A stretch of DNA of 64,000 nt from Syntrophaceae bacterium UBA2280 (GTDB lineage Bacteria > Desulfobacterota > Syntrophia > Syntrophales > Smithellaceae). The notes below the pieces were generated by a model that had not been told where the DNA came from, ran no database searches, and saw nothing but the letters and a program-made list of their open reading frames with translations. The position numbers and the translations under genes were made by a program. The DNA lies in assembly GCA_002347685.1 (NCBI GenBank), contig DDWS01000048.1, positions 1 through 64,000 on the forward strand, written 5' to 3'. Shown here in pieces: positions 42,839 through 51,670 of the stretch (the stretch's first letter is position 1; the number at the start of each line of letters is the position of its first letter).

Positions 42839-44842
42839 TCAGCTTTTTTCAATGATTTCTCGCAGCTTCCGGGAGAGTTCCGCCAGGGTGAAAGGTTTCT
42901 GGATAAAGCCTTTGCAGCCTGCGGCCATAATATCTTTTGCCTGGTTGTCCAAACTGTAACCGCTCGCAAGTAGAACTTTCAAGGAGGGCTTCTGCTGATG
43001 AAGAATATCAAATGTTTCTTTGCCGCTTAAATCCGGCATAATCATATCCAGAATGACCAGGTCAATTTTTTCTCTGGCGTGTTGAAAAACATTAATGCCC
43101 TGTTTGCCGCCTGTGGCGGTCAGGACTTTGTAGCCGAGCTCTTCCAGCATTCTGGACCCAACGTCAATAATCATCTGTTCATCATCAATGAGCAGGACAG
43201 TTTCCCTGCCCTCATGAATTTCGTCATTTTTTATCAGTTCATCTTCCGCCTTTTTGTCCGACGCCGGCAGATAGATCATGAAAGAGGTGCCGACGCCTTG
43301 TTGACTATCTACATTGACAAACCCGCCGTGGTTTTTCATAATTCCATAAACGGAAGCCAGGCCCATCCCCGTGCCGTGACCCCGCTCTTTGGTGGAAAAG
43401 AACGGCTCAAAAATACGGGATTTGGTGGTTTCGTCCATGCCTATGCCCGTATCCGTTACCGTTAATTTCACAAACTTTTGCTGGGTTGCGCCAAAAGCGG
43501 CCATATCCGTCTTGCTCAGTTCGGCATTTTCTACCGATATGTAAAGGTCGCCGCCGTCGGGCATGGCCTGCCATGCGTTCACGAACAGATTAAGAAGCAC
43601 CTGATCCATCTGGCCGCGGTCCACATCCACGTGCCAAAGGGAGCCGCTTATCTTATGATGGATCGAAATGTCTTTTTTGGTCCTGCCGAACATTTCCGCG
43701 CTTCGAAGAACAAATTTGCCGAGGTCAGTAGAGCGGACTTCATACTTGCCTCCGCGGGCAAAGCCCAGAAGCTGCCGGGTAAGACTGGATCCCCGGTGCA
43801 CATAATCTTCCATAACCTTCAACCGGTCATAAAAGGGGTGGGTTGTGTCCAGGTGCAAGAGCATGATGGAAAGATTGCCGAGAATGCCCATAAGCAGGTT
43901 GTTGAAATCGTGTGCGATACCACCTGCAAGCGTACCGACGGCCTCCAGCTTTTGCGCTCGCAGGAGTTGATCCTCCAGGGCCTTTTTTTCGGAAATATCT
44001 AAAAGGAATCCTCTGAGGCCGACAGGCTTCCCGTCCTTAAAAACGCCTGTGCTGCGAACCAAAGCCGGAAACATTGTCCCGTCCTTTTTCTTTGCAAGAT
44101 ACTCCCTGAGACCAAGCCGTTCCCCCCGGCTAACTTTCTGGATAATTTCCTGCAATTGTGCATGCTCTTGCGGCGCCAGAACATCCTGAAGGTACAACCC
44201 TTTTTCTATATCAGCCTGCGTAAAACCGAACCGGTCAAAAGATAGTTCATTCACAAAGGTAAATTTCCCGTCCATGTCAGCTTCGAAAACCGTTTCCGGC
44301 AGAAGTCTGGCCAGATCTCTGAAACGTTCATCGCTTTGCCTGACTGCGGCTTCAGCTTTTTTGAGATCGGTTATATCGAAGAGAGAGGCCACACTGTTCC
44401 GGGTACCGGGTATCATGGCCACGCTCAGGAAGAAATGCCGGATTTCTCCTGTTTTTGTCGGCCCCCTGAATTCATAAGTAGGAGGAACGGATTCGGGGCT
44501 GATTCTCCTTATCACGTGCCGCTGCTGCATGATTTCCACATCCTCATCAATGACAAAGCGGGTCCAGGACATGTGGTTTTCTACTTCTTCTTTGGAATAC
44601 CCCATCATTTTCTCGAAATTTACATTCACAAACAGGACAGTGGTGTCCTCGGCAAGGATCATGTTGGCTGTTGCCGTATGCTCAAAGATAGCCCGGTAGT
44701 ATTCTTCGCTGTTCATCGGGGTCTGTTTTGTTGCTTTGCTTTGTGTCTCGTCACTGGGAATGCCCGTAAATGGCTGGTGAGGTGCTTGGGAGATCGATTT
44801 TGTTTCTGTTTGCGGATCTTTATGGGTCTTCTTATTGCTCAT
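42839..44842 (-). CDS. Hybrid PAS-PAS sensor histidine kinase with C-terminal receiver
   Basis: A 667-residue cytoplasmic sensor kinase. PAS 1 about residues 48-162 (EEYYRAIFEHTATANMI), PAS 2 about 168-288 (ERFRDLARLLPETVFEAD), HisKA with phosphoacceptor H311 (GGIAHDFNNLLMGIL), HATPase (LNLFVNAWQAMPDGG, then FEPFFSTKERGHGTGMGL) and a receiver (544-667) with phosphoacceptor Asp599 (ILDMIMPD) and Lys649 in QKPF. No transmembrane segment. No separate response regulator sits alongside, so phosphotransfer to another protein is likely. Between it and the next gene lies an IS4-family element. Confidence 0.93.
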   Translation of the reverse strand: MSNKKTHKDPQTETKSISQAPHQPFTGIPSDETQSKATKQTPMNSEEYYRAIFEHTATANMILAEDTTVLFVNVNFEKMMGYSKEEVENHMSWTRFVIDEDVEIMQQRHVIRRISPESVPPTYEFRGPTKTGEIRHFFLSVAMIPGTRNSVASLFDITDLKKAEAAVRQSDERFRDLARLLPETVFEADMDGKFTFVNELSFDRFGFTQADIEKGLYLQDVLAPQEHAQLQEIIQKVSRGERLGLREYLAKKKDGTMFPALVRSTGVFKDGKPVGLRGFLLDISEKKALEDQLLRAQKLEAVGTLAGGIAHDFNNLLMGILGNLSIMLLHLDTTHPFYDRLKVMEDYVHRGSSLTRQLLGFARGGKYEVRSTDLGKFVLRSAEMFGRTKKDISIHHKISGSLWHVDVDRGQMDQVLLNLFVNAWQAMPDGGDLYISVENAELSKTDMAAFGATQQKFVKLTVTDTGIGMDETTKSRIFEPFFSTKERGHGTGMGLASVYGIMKNHGGFVNVDSQQGVGTSFMIYLPASDKKAEDELIKNDEIHEGRETVLLIDDEQMIIDVGSRMLEELGYKVLTATGGKQGINVFQHAREKIDLVILDMIMPDLSGKETFDILHQQKPSLKVLLASGYSLDNQAKDIMAAGCKGFIQKPFTLAELSRKLREIIEKS

Positions 44843-44986
44843 TTTTTGTTCCCAATGGAGATTAAACCACGGAGACTGTGCTGATTACAAACATCTGAAG
44901 TCACATATCGAGAATGACATTTTAAATCAAATGCCTTGAACAACTAACCCACGAAAAGGTTTTGCTTCTGATCTTTAATAAAATAC

Positions 44987-46313
44987 CACTACTGTCCGGA
45001 ATAGAATTATTTAACACCAAGTAACATAAAGAATTTATTTATTAAAAATGCTAATTACACGAGTTACCGACTTGAAAATTTATTGCCGATTTGAGCATTC
45101 CCCTGTGACTTCACAGGAGGATGTAAATCATGTACACCGGCAAACTCGTTTTCTCTCAAGTCATGGACTTCATGCCACTGCATACCTTTCGGCGTTGCGT
45201 TGCCCGGTATCAAGGCGATTACAGAGTGAAGAAGTTCACCTGCCTCGACCAATACCTTTGCATGGCCTTTGCGCAAATCACTTATCGCGAAAGTTTGCGC
45301 GATATCGAAATCTGCCTGCGTGCACAGGAACAGAAACTTTACCATATGGGCATCCGTGGCAAAGTATCCCGATCAACCATTGCAGATGCCAACGAACAGA
45401 GGCACTGGCAAATCTATGCCGATCTGGCTTATTCGCTGATCAATACAGCCCGAAAACTATACCGCGACGAATCTTTCGCTTTCGAGTTGGATCAAACGGC
45501 TTACGCGCTCGATGCCACAACGATCGACCTATGCCTGTCCATGTTTCCATGGGCCAACTTCCGAAAGAACAAGGGAGCCGTCAAGCTGCATACCTTACTG
45601 GATTTGCGTTGCAACATCCCAACCTTTATTCATATCTCCAACGGCAAGCTTCACGAAGTCAATACACTCGACATCGTTCCTTTCGAACCAGGAGCGTTTT
45701 ATGTCATGGATCGCGGTTATCTGGACTATTCCAGATTGTACAACCTTTCACAGGCCTCAGCCTTCTTCCTGATCCGTGCAAAAGCCAATCTCCAGTGCCG
45801 GAGAATCTACTCGCATCCGGTGGATCGGTCAACCGGTTTGATCTACGATCAAACGATCATGCTCACCGGATTCTATCAGAGCAAAGACTATCCCGAAAAA
45901 CTGCGACGTATAAAATATCACGACGCCGAATCCGATCTTACCATTGTTCTGATGACCAACAATTTCAATTTGCCGGCGCTCACCGTCACAGAGCTTTATC
46001 GTTCACGCTGGCAGGTGGAACTCTTTTTCAAATGGATCAAACAACATCTGCGCATCAAAAGTTTTTACGGCACATCAGAGAATGCGGTCAAAACACAAAT
46101 CTGGATCGCCATCTCCGTTTACGTTATTGTGGCTATTCTGAAAAAACAACTTCGGCTCCCTTACAGTCTCTACACTATTTTACAGGTTCTGAGTGTCACG
46201 GCTTTCGAAAGAATCCCGCTTTATCAACTATTTACAATGGTAAACTACAAAACGGAAAACCCTATGTCATCTAACCAACTAAATTTATTTGACGAAATAC
46301 CCGGACAGTAGTG
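44987..46313 (+). mobile_element. IS4-family insertion sequence with 9-bp target duplication
   Basis: A complete 1327-bp element. Terminal inverted repeats are CACTACTGTCCGG (44987-44999) and CCGGACAGTAGTG (46301-46313), perfect over 13 bp. The direct repeat ATAAAATAC flanks it at 44978-44986 and 46314-46322. One intact transposase lies inside and its stop codon overlaps the right repeat. Identical flanks argue for a recent insertion. Confidence 0.92.
45130..46311 (+). CDS. IS4-family transposase (DDE)
   Basis: A 393-residue transposase. N-terminal DUF4372-type domain (VFSQVMDFMPLHTFRRCVARYQGDY), then DDE residues in ALDATTID and VMDRGYLDY and the YREK signature YRSRWQVELFFKWIKQ near residue 300. 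AGGAGG lies seven nt upstream of the ATG (45112-45118). Full length and intact, suggesting an active element. Confidence 0.95.
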   Translation: MYTGKLVFSQVMDFMPLHTFRRCVARYQGDYRVKKFTCLDQYLCMAFAQITYRESLRDIEICLRAQEQKLYHMGIRGKVSRSTIADANEQRHWQIYADLAYSLINTARKLYRDESFAFELDQTAYALDATTIDLCLSMFPWANFRKNKGAVKLHTLLDLRCNIPTFIHISNGKLHEVNTLDIVPFEPGAFYVMDRGYLDYSRLYNLSQASAFFLIRAKANLQCRRIYSHPVDRSTGLIYDQTIMLTGFYQSKDYPEKLRRIKYHDAESDLTIVLMTNNFNLPALTVTELYRSRWQVELFFKWIKQHLRIKSFYGTSENAVKTQIWIAISVYVIVAILKKQLRLPYSLYTILQVLSVTAFERIPLYQLFTMVNYKTENPMSSNQLNLFDEIPGQ

Positions 46314-46370
46314 ATAAAATACCACAAACTCCCAGACAAGTTAAGAAGTTTTATGTAAATAGATAGTTAT

Positions 46371-46622
46371 TTAACAAGAACATTCAGCGAGGGATGAAGT
46401 AGCATGAAAGTAAAATCACAGTCCATGAAGACCGCTTTCGCCTGCTCCAGATGAGACGCGATTTCATCTTCGGGATCATCCGATTCTTTATCCCGAACGA
46501 AATCCAGCCCGAGTTAGGCGCACATTCCCTTAAATAAAACGCCTGTGGACACCAAAAGCCCATTCAAGCCGTAGCGGCCGGGAAAGGGATTTTCCGGCCA
46601 GAGTTGTGCTGCCGGGACGGTC
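46371..46622 (-). pseudogene. Remnant of an alkaline-phosphatase-superfamily (phosphoglycerate mutase-like) gene
   Basis: Read from about 46622 down to a stop at 46373-46371, with one internal stop. Protein-like pieces: LWPENPFPGRYGLNGLLVS, TGVLFKGMC, then LGLDFVRDKESDDPEDEI and FMDCDFTFMLLHP. The pattern is similar to cofactor-independent (archaeal-type) phosphoglycerate mutases, but that identification is weak. The gene is truncated at both ends and lies 50 nt from the IS element. Confidence 0.4.
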
Positions 46623-46831
46623 TATATGTGCTATTGGGGTGCGATCAAACATCTTTCTTTGGCCTGCTGTTCCGCTTTGTGTTTGCCAGTCCCGGAGTTG
46701 TCATCACAACAACCTCAATTGTAATGACAATGATGATTGACATCCAACACCTTGTTTCTTATAGTCAAAGCATAAAGAAGCCCGGTCTTTGCGAATCGAT
46801 TAAGATCCGGGCATCCGGTGGGGAGGTAGAA

Positions 46832-47794
46832 ATGCAAAACAAAGACCTTGTGCTCGGCATGGATATCGGCGGAACAAAAACCGCCTTCGGATTCGTCGAT
46901 TGCCAGGGAACGATTTACGGCGCACATACCATGACCACCCAATCAGGCCAGTCCGCTCACGATTTCATGGCGAGGCTTTATGCCAGGATTGAAGAAGCCA
47001 GAGAGGCCCTCACTTTTGCGTACCGCTTATGCGGGATAGGTATCGGCGCGCCAAACGCGCATCACGATCGCGGAACCATCGAGAAAGCCGTTAATCTGAA
47101 CTGGGGAGACACGGTCGATTTTGTCGCTTTGGTCAAGGCGTATTACAACCTTCCGATTGCCATCACCAATGACGCCAACGCCGCAGCCTTAGGAGAGATG
47201 CTCTTTGGTCACGCCCGCGGCATGAAGCATTTTATGGTGATTACCCTTGGCACCGGCCTGGGCAGCGGCATCGTCACCGATGGCCGATTGCTGTATGGCG
47301 CAAGCGGCTTTGCCGGCGAACTGGGACACACCGTTGTTGAGCCGGATGGACGGCTGTGCGGGTGCGGGAAAAGGGGCTGCCTGGAAGCCTATGTATCCGC
47401 CGCAGGGCTTAAGACAACGGCGCTGGAGCTCATGGTCGGGTGTCGCGATCAAACGAAGCTCGGAGACATGCCAAATGAGGATATCACAGCGAAACAAATT
47501 TTTGATCTGGCGATGAAAGGCGATGCGATTGCCCTGGAAGCCTTCGATCGGACGGCGCGGATCCTGGGCATGAAGCTGGCCGACGCTGTGGCCCACCTGA
47601 GCCCGGAGGCCATCTTTCTTTCGGGTGGATTGTCCGAAGCGGGCGATCTCCTGCGCATACCGGCACAGAAACACATGAACCATTTCATGTTTGGTGCGTA
47701 TCAGGACACGGTGAAACTACGGCCTTCGGGATTGGAAACAGGCGCAAGTGCTGTTATGGGGGCGGCGGCGCTCATTTGGAACGATCTTGCCTGA
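46832..47794 (+). CDS. ROK-family sugar kinase (glucokinase-like)
   Basis: A 320-residue kinase that would phosphorylate glucose or a related sugar with ATP. I start at ATG 46832 with GGGGAGGT upstream (46820-46827). The phosphate motif is LGMDIGGTKTAFG, the catalytic Asp is in ITNDANAAALGE, and the zinc site is CGCGKRGCLEAY. A preceding 200-codon extension in the same frame has no support. It begins a seven-gene carbohydrate cluster, likely channelling glucose from maltodextrin breakdown to glucose-6-phosphate. Confidence 0.9.
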   Translation: MQNKDLVLGMDIGGTKTAFGFVDCQGTIYGAHTMTTQSGQSAHDFMARLYARIEEAREALTFAYRLCGIGIGAPNAHHDRGTIEKAVNLNWGDTVDFVALVKAYYNLPIAITNDANAAALGEMLFGHARGMKHFMVITLGTGLGSGIVTDGRLLYGASGFAGELGHTVVEPDGRLCGCGKRGCLEAYVSAAGLKTTALELMVGCRDQTKLGDMPNEDITAKQIFDLAMKGDAIALEAFDRTARILGMKLADAVAHLSPEAIFLSGGLSEAGDLLRIPAQKHMNHFMFGAYQDTVKLRPSGLETGASAVMGAAALIWNDLA

Positions 47795-47898
47795 TTAAGT
47801 GAGTCGGATTAAGAGCGTGGCAAGACTTCAGCAACGCCTGTGGGCCCTGCCGGAAATTCGCATGGTCATGAATGCCAAACTCGTGTATGGAATGCGTC

Positions 47899-49371
47899 AT
47901 GAAAAGAGGAAGCGGCATATTGCTGGGCATATCTGCGCTCCCCGGCCCATTCGGTATCGGAACACTCGGTCAGGGTGCAAGAGATTTCGTAGACAATCTT
48001 CAGCGCGCATCGCAGCGTTACTGGCAGATTCTGCCGACATCGCCTACGGGCTTTGGCGATTCACCCTATCAGGCCTTCAGCGCCTTTGCGGGGAACCCGT
48101 ATTTCATCGATTTCGATGATCTGTATGACGAAGGCCTGCTGCCCCGAAATGCGCGGGAAATGTGTGACAGGCTTTTCGGGAATGATCCGTGCGCGGTGGA
48201 TTATCACGCGCAATATATCGGCAAGCCGCAGGTGCTGCACCTTGCCTTCGAGCAGTGCGCATCGCGTATGGTCCGCGAAACAGAGGCATTCAAGCGCAGG
48301 CACGCCGACTGGATTTCCGATTATGCCTTGTATATGGCGCTCAAAGGCGACCATGCGATGAAACCTTTTTACGAGTGGCCCAAAGAGCTTGCCGAAAGAG
48401 AGCCCGAGGCGCTTTTGGCCGCTTCGGTGCGCCTGGAAAAGACGATTGACTATCATATCTTTGTTCAATACCTTTTCTTCCGGCAGTGGGAGACGTTGCG
48501 CAAGTACGCAAACGAAAAAGGCGTCAGTCTGATCGGCGATATGCCGATTTACATCGCGCAAGACAGTGCCGATGCCTGGATGTGCCGGGATATTCTGGAT
48601 CAACAGGGCCGCGTCGCGGGCTGTCCGCCGGACTACTTTTCGGAAACGGGGCAGCTCTGGGGGAACCCGCTGTATGACTGGGAGGCACTTAAAAAAACAG
48701 GTTATGCGTGGTGGATTAGCCGTATCGCTCATCAGGCATCCTTGTGTGATTTCCTGCGTATTGATCATTTCCGGGCATTCGAATCCTACTATGCGATTCC
48801 CGCGGACGCAAAGACCGCCGAGGAAGGGCAGTGGATTTGCGGTCCGGGCATTGACTTTTTCCGGCAGGTCAAAGATCAACTGGGGAATCTGGCATTCATT
48901 GCCGAAGATCTGGGTTTTTTGACGCCGGGCGTGTTTGATCTGCTTCGGGACACGGGTTTTCCGGGCCTCAAGGTGCTTCATTTTGCTTTCTCTCCCGAAG
49001 GCGACAGCATGTATCTGCCGCACCGATATGAGCAAAACTGCGTGGTTTATACCGGGACGCATGACAACGACACGACGATGGGCTGGTTTACCGGGCTTAG
49101 CGCGGATGAACGCGCTTTTTTGAAGGCCTATCTTGGCGATATAAATGAAGCGCATGTGCACTGGCAGTTGATCCGGCTGGCCATGGGCTCCGTTGCGGAC
49201 GTGTGCATCATCCCGATGCAGGACATTCTTGGCCTGCCTTCGTCTGCCCGGATGAACCGGCCGCAGACCGCTCAGGGAAACTGGCGCTGGCGGCTGTTGC
49301 CCGGTCACTTCGATGACGAAACCCTGCGCAAGCTTGCCCACATGACCCGGGTGTTTGGTCGCGCAGGATGA
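47899..49371 (+). CDS. malQ: 4-alpha-glucanotransferase (amylomaltase)
   Basis: A 490-residue GH77 enzyme transferring maltodextrin segments. I take ATG 47899 (MKRGSGILLGISALPGPFG), the standard family start, though its ribosome-binding site is weak; ATG 47872 is an alternative. Catalytic Asp is in RIDHFRAFESYY (about 288), Glu in AEDLGFLTPG (about 336) and the second Asp in THDNDTTMGW (about 389). It is followed 47 nt later by glgB. Confidence 0.93.
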   Translation: MKRGSGILLGISALPGPFGIGTLGQGARDFVDNLQRASQRYWQILPTSPTGFGDSPYQAFSAFAGNPYFIDFDDLYDEGLLPRNAREMCDRLFGNDPCAVDYHAQYIGKPQVLHLAFEQCASRMVRETEAFKRRHADWISDYALYMALKGDHAMKPFYEWPKELAEREPEALLAASVRLEKTIDYHIFVQYLFFRQWETLRKYANEKGVSLIGDMPIYIAQDSADAWMCRDILDQQGRVAGCPPDYFSETGQLWGNPLYDWEALKKTGYAWWISRIAHQASLCDFLRIDHFRAFESYYAIPADAKTAEEGQWICGPGIDFFRQVKDQLGNLAFIAEDLGFLTPGVFDLLRDTGFPGLKVLHFAFSPEGDSMYLPHRYEQNCVVYTGTHDNDTTMGWFTGLSADERAFLKAYLGDINEAHVHWQLIRLAMGSVADVCIIPMQDILGLPSSARMNRPQTAQGNWRWRLLPGHFDDETLRKLAHMTRVFGRAG

Positions 49372-49418
49372 ATCGGCAAACGCACGCTCTCGACTCTGAT
49401 TATATAAATAAAGGTTAA

Positions 49419-51344
49419 GTGATTCCACCTATGCAGGATTATCAGCCATACATCCATACAGACGAGATTTACCTGTTCAACGTCGGAGAGGCCCAGCAGG
49501 CCTATGCCACGTTCGGGTGTCATCGGATCGATGAACTGGCCATGCACCGCTTTACCGTGTGGGCGCCTCAGGCCAAGCAGGTTAGCGTTGTGGGCGATTT
49601 CAACGGCTGGGATGCTTCAAAAAACCGGATGGAGAGGCTCGATGCCGGTGTGTGGGTCGCGTTTGTGCCGGGTCTTCAGGACGGGGACTGTTATAAATAT
49701 CAGATTCTCGGTTACGATGGCCGCACGGTTCTCAAAGCGGATCCGTTCGCTTTTCATGCCGAGGTGCGGCCGAAAACGGCCTCGAAGGTCTGGAGCCTCG
49801 ACGGCTACACCTGGCGCGATCAGGAATTTCTCCGCAAACGTTCAGAGCAAAACGCACAAAGCCGTCCTATGGCTATCTACGAAATGCATATCGGCTCCTG
49901 GCGCACGCGCGAAGGGTATCGCTTTGCCAATATGCGCGATGTGGCCTGCGAGCTTTCCGACTATCTGGTGGAGATGGGGTTTACGCATGTGGAAATCATG
50001 CCGGTGACCGAATTTCCGCTGGACGATTCCTGGGGCTATCAGGTCACCGGCTATTTCGCGATCACCAGCCGCTACGGCACGCCGCAGGATTTTATGTATT
50101 TTGTGGACACCATGCACGCCAGCGGGATCGGCGTCATCATGGACTGGGTACCCGCCCATTTTCCCAAAGATGAACACGGGCTGGCCAGTTTTGACGGCAC
50201 GTGCCTCTATGAACATGAAAACCCGCTTCAGGCCAATCACCCGCAATGGGGCACGCTGATTTTCAATTATGACCGTCCGGAGGTGGTCAGTTTTCTGGTT
50301 TCCAGCGCCATGTATTTTTTTGACGTCTTCCACATCGACGGCATCCGGGTTGACGCGGTCACGTCGATGCTCTACCTGGATTATGCGCGCAATCCGGGCG
50401 AATACGTGTCCAATGCCGATGGCGGAAACATTGATTTTTCCGCGGTGGCTTTTCTGCAAAAACTCAATTCCGTGATCCTGACGAGGCATCCCGGCGCGAT
50501 CACCATTGCAGAAGAATCGACATCATACCCGATGATGACCAAACCGCCCTATGACGGGGGCCTTGGTTTTGTCTTCAAGTGGAATATGGGGTTTATGCAT
50601 GACACGCTTAACTACATGTCGATGGATCCTTTTTTCCGGCAAAATCACCATGACAAACTGACGTTTTCCATGCACTATGCCTTTACCGAAAACTTTATTC
50701 TGCCTTACTCTCACGATGAAGTGGTTCACGGCAAAAAATCTCTGCTGGATAAAATGTTCGGCTCATACGATGAGAAGTTTTCATCGCTTCGCGCCCTGCT
50801 CGGTTTTATGTATGCGCATCCCGGAAAAAAACTGCTGTTTATGGGCAGTGAGTTCGGGCAGTTCATTGAATGGGACTATCATAAGCCACTGGACTGGTTT
50901 CTGCTTGAGCATGAAAGACACCGTCATATGCAGCAGTATGTGAAGGCGCTCAACGCTTTTTACACCGGATGCCCCGCCCTGTATCAGATCGAAGACGACT
51001 GGAATGGATTTACCTGGCTCAATGTGGATAATGCAAGCCAAAGCGCGCTTTGTTTTTTGCGCCGCAGCCTGAGCCCCGGTCACGCCTGTGTTTGCGCTTT
51101 TAATTTCACGCCGGTTTGGGTGAAACAGTTTGTCATTGGGCTCCCCGGCGCAGGTACGCTGCAACAGATATTCACCAGTGACGAGGCTCAGTTTGGCGGA
51201 TGCGGCAATGCGGCCCCGGCGGCCATTCCCGTGACCGCTTTGGCGTTTGCCGGTCATCCGTACCGCGCGGTCATTGATTTGCCGCCGCTTTCAGCCGTTT
51301 ATTTTGATTATAATGAGTCTCCCGACCCGGAGACTGTTTCGTAA
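49419..51344 (+). CDS. glgB: 1,4-alpha-glucan branching enzyme
   Basis: A 641-residue GH13 enzyme adding alpha-1,6 branches to glycogen. Start GTG 49419 is best supported, with AAAGG five nt upstream; ATG 49431 would leave a 17-nt gap. The N-terminal CBM48 region includes FTVWAPQAKQVSVVGDFNGW. Catalytic residues lie in GIRVDAVTSML (about 311), IAEESTS (about 366) and YSHDEVVHGK (about 433). Its C-terminal beta domain is complete. The repeat-rich gap 51345-51670 follows. Confidence 0.95.
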   Translation: MIPPMQDYQPYIHTDEIYLFNVGEAQQAYATFGCHRIDELAMHRFTVWAPQAKQVSVVGDFNGWDASKNRMERLDAGVWVAFVPGLQDGDCYKYQILGYDGRTVLKADPFAFHAEVRPKTASKVWSLDGYTWRDQEFLRKRSEQNAQSRPMAIYEMHIGSWRTREGYRFANMRDVACELSDYLVEMGFTHVEIMPVTEFPLDDSWGYQVTGYFAITSRYGTPQDFMYFVDTMHASGIGVIMDWVPAHFPKDEHGLASFDGTCLYEHENPLQANHPQWGTLIFNYDRPEVVSFLVSSAMYFFDVFHIDGIRVDAVTSMLYLDYARNPGEYVSNADGGNIDFSAVAFLQKLNSVILTRHPGAITIAEESTSYPMMTKPPYDGGLGFVFKWNMGFMHDTLNYMSMDPFFRQNHHDKLTFSMHYAFTENFILPYSHDEVVHGKKSLLDKMFGSYDEKFSSLRALLGFMYAHPGKKLLFMGSEFGQFIEWDYHKPLDWFLLEHERHRHMQQYVKALNAFYTGCPALYQIEDDWNGFTWLNVDNASQSALCFLRRSLSPGHACVCAFNFTPVWVKQFVIGLPGAGTLQQIFTSDEAQFGGCGNAAPAAIPVTALAFAGHPYRAVIDLPPLSAVYFDYNESPDPETVS

Positions 51345-51670
51345 TTACAATTTCGTCATTCCGTACAAGCGAAGCGCGATACGGAATCCAGTATTTCAGT
51401 GAGTTATGGATTCCCGCCTGCGCGGGAATGACAAATTTGATGGTACTTTTTACTTGCGCTTGATGTCCCCCGCTGGCGGGGGCCAGGGGGTGGAGTTTTT
51501 TCATAGCTGTAATATTATGCAGTTACAATTTGGTGGTCCTATTTCCACCTCCGTCACTTCGTGACACCTCCGCTGGCGGAGGACATAGAATGGCACTTCT
51601 TGGCAAACGAGACGCAGTCTCCGGCGGGGAAAAATGCGCAACATCACCGAAAAGGAATCGGTATGAAAAC
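51345..51670. other. Repeat-rich gap between glgB and glgA
   Basis: Holds the element at 51355-51432 and two further hairpins (CCCCCGC/GCGGGGG at 51467-51482, CCTCCGC/GCGGAGG at 51567-51582). An ATG at 51590 has GGAGG but lies inside this repeat-derived sequence, so I do not use it as the glgA start. Confidence 0.5.
51355..51432. repeat. Palindromic intergenic repeat (REP-like)
   Basis: A 78-bp symmetric unit: GTCATTCC (51355-51362) pairs with GGAATGAC (51425-51432), and GGAATCCA (51383-51390) with TGGATTCC (51407-51414). The right half includes TTCCCGC ctgc GCGGGAA. Units of this kind are scattered widely in many bacterial genomes. Confidence 0.75.

Noticed and set aside
45048..46274. Second long plus frame across the IS element
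   Set aside because: Overlaps the intact transposase in another frame; the transposase has DDE and YREK motifs.
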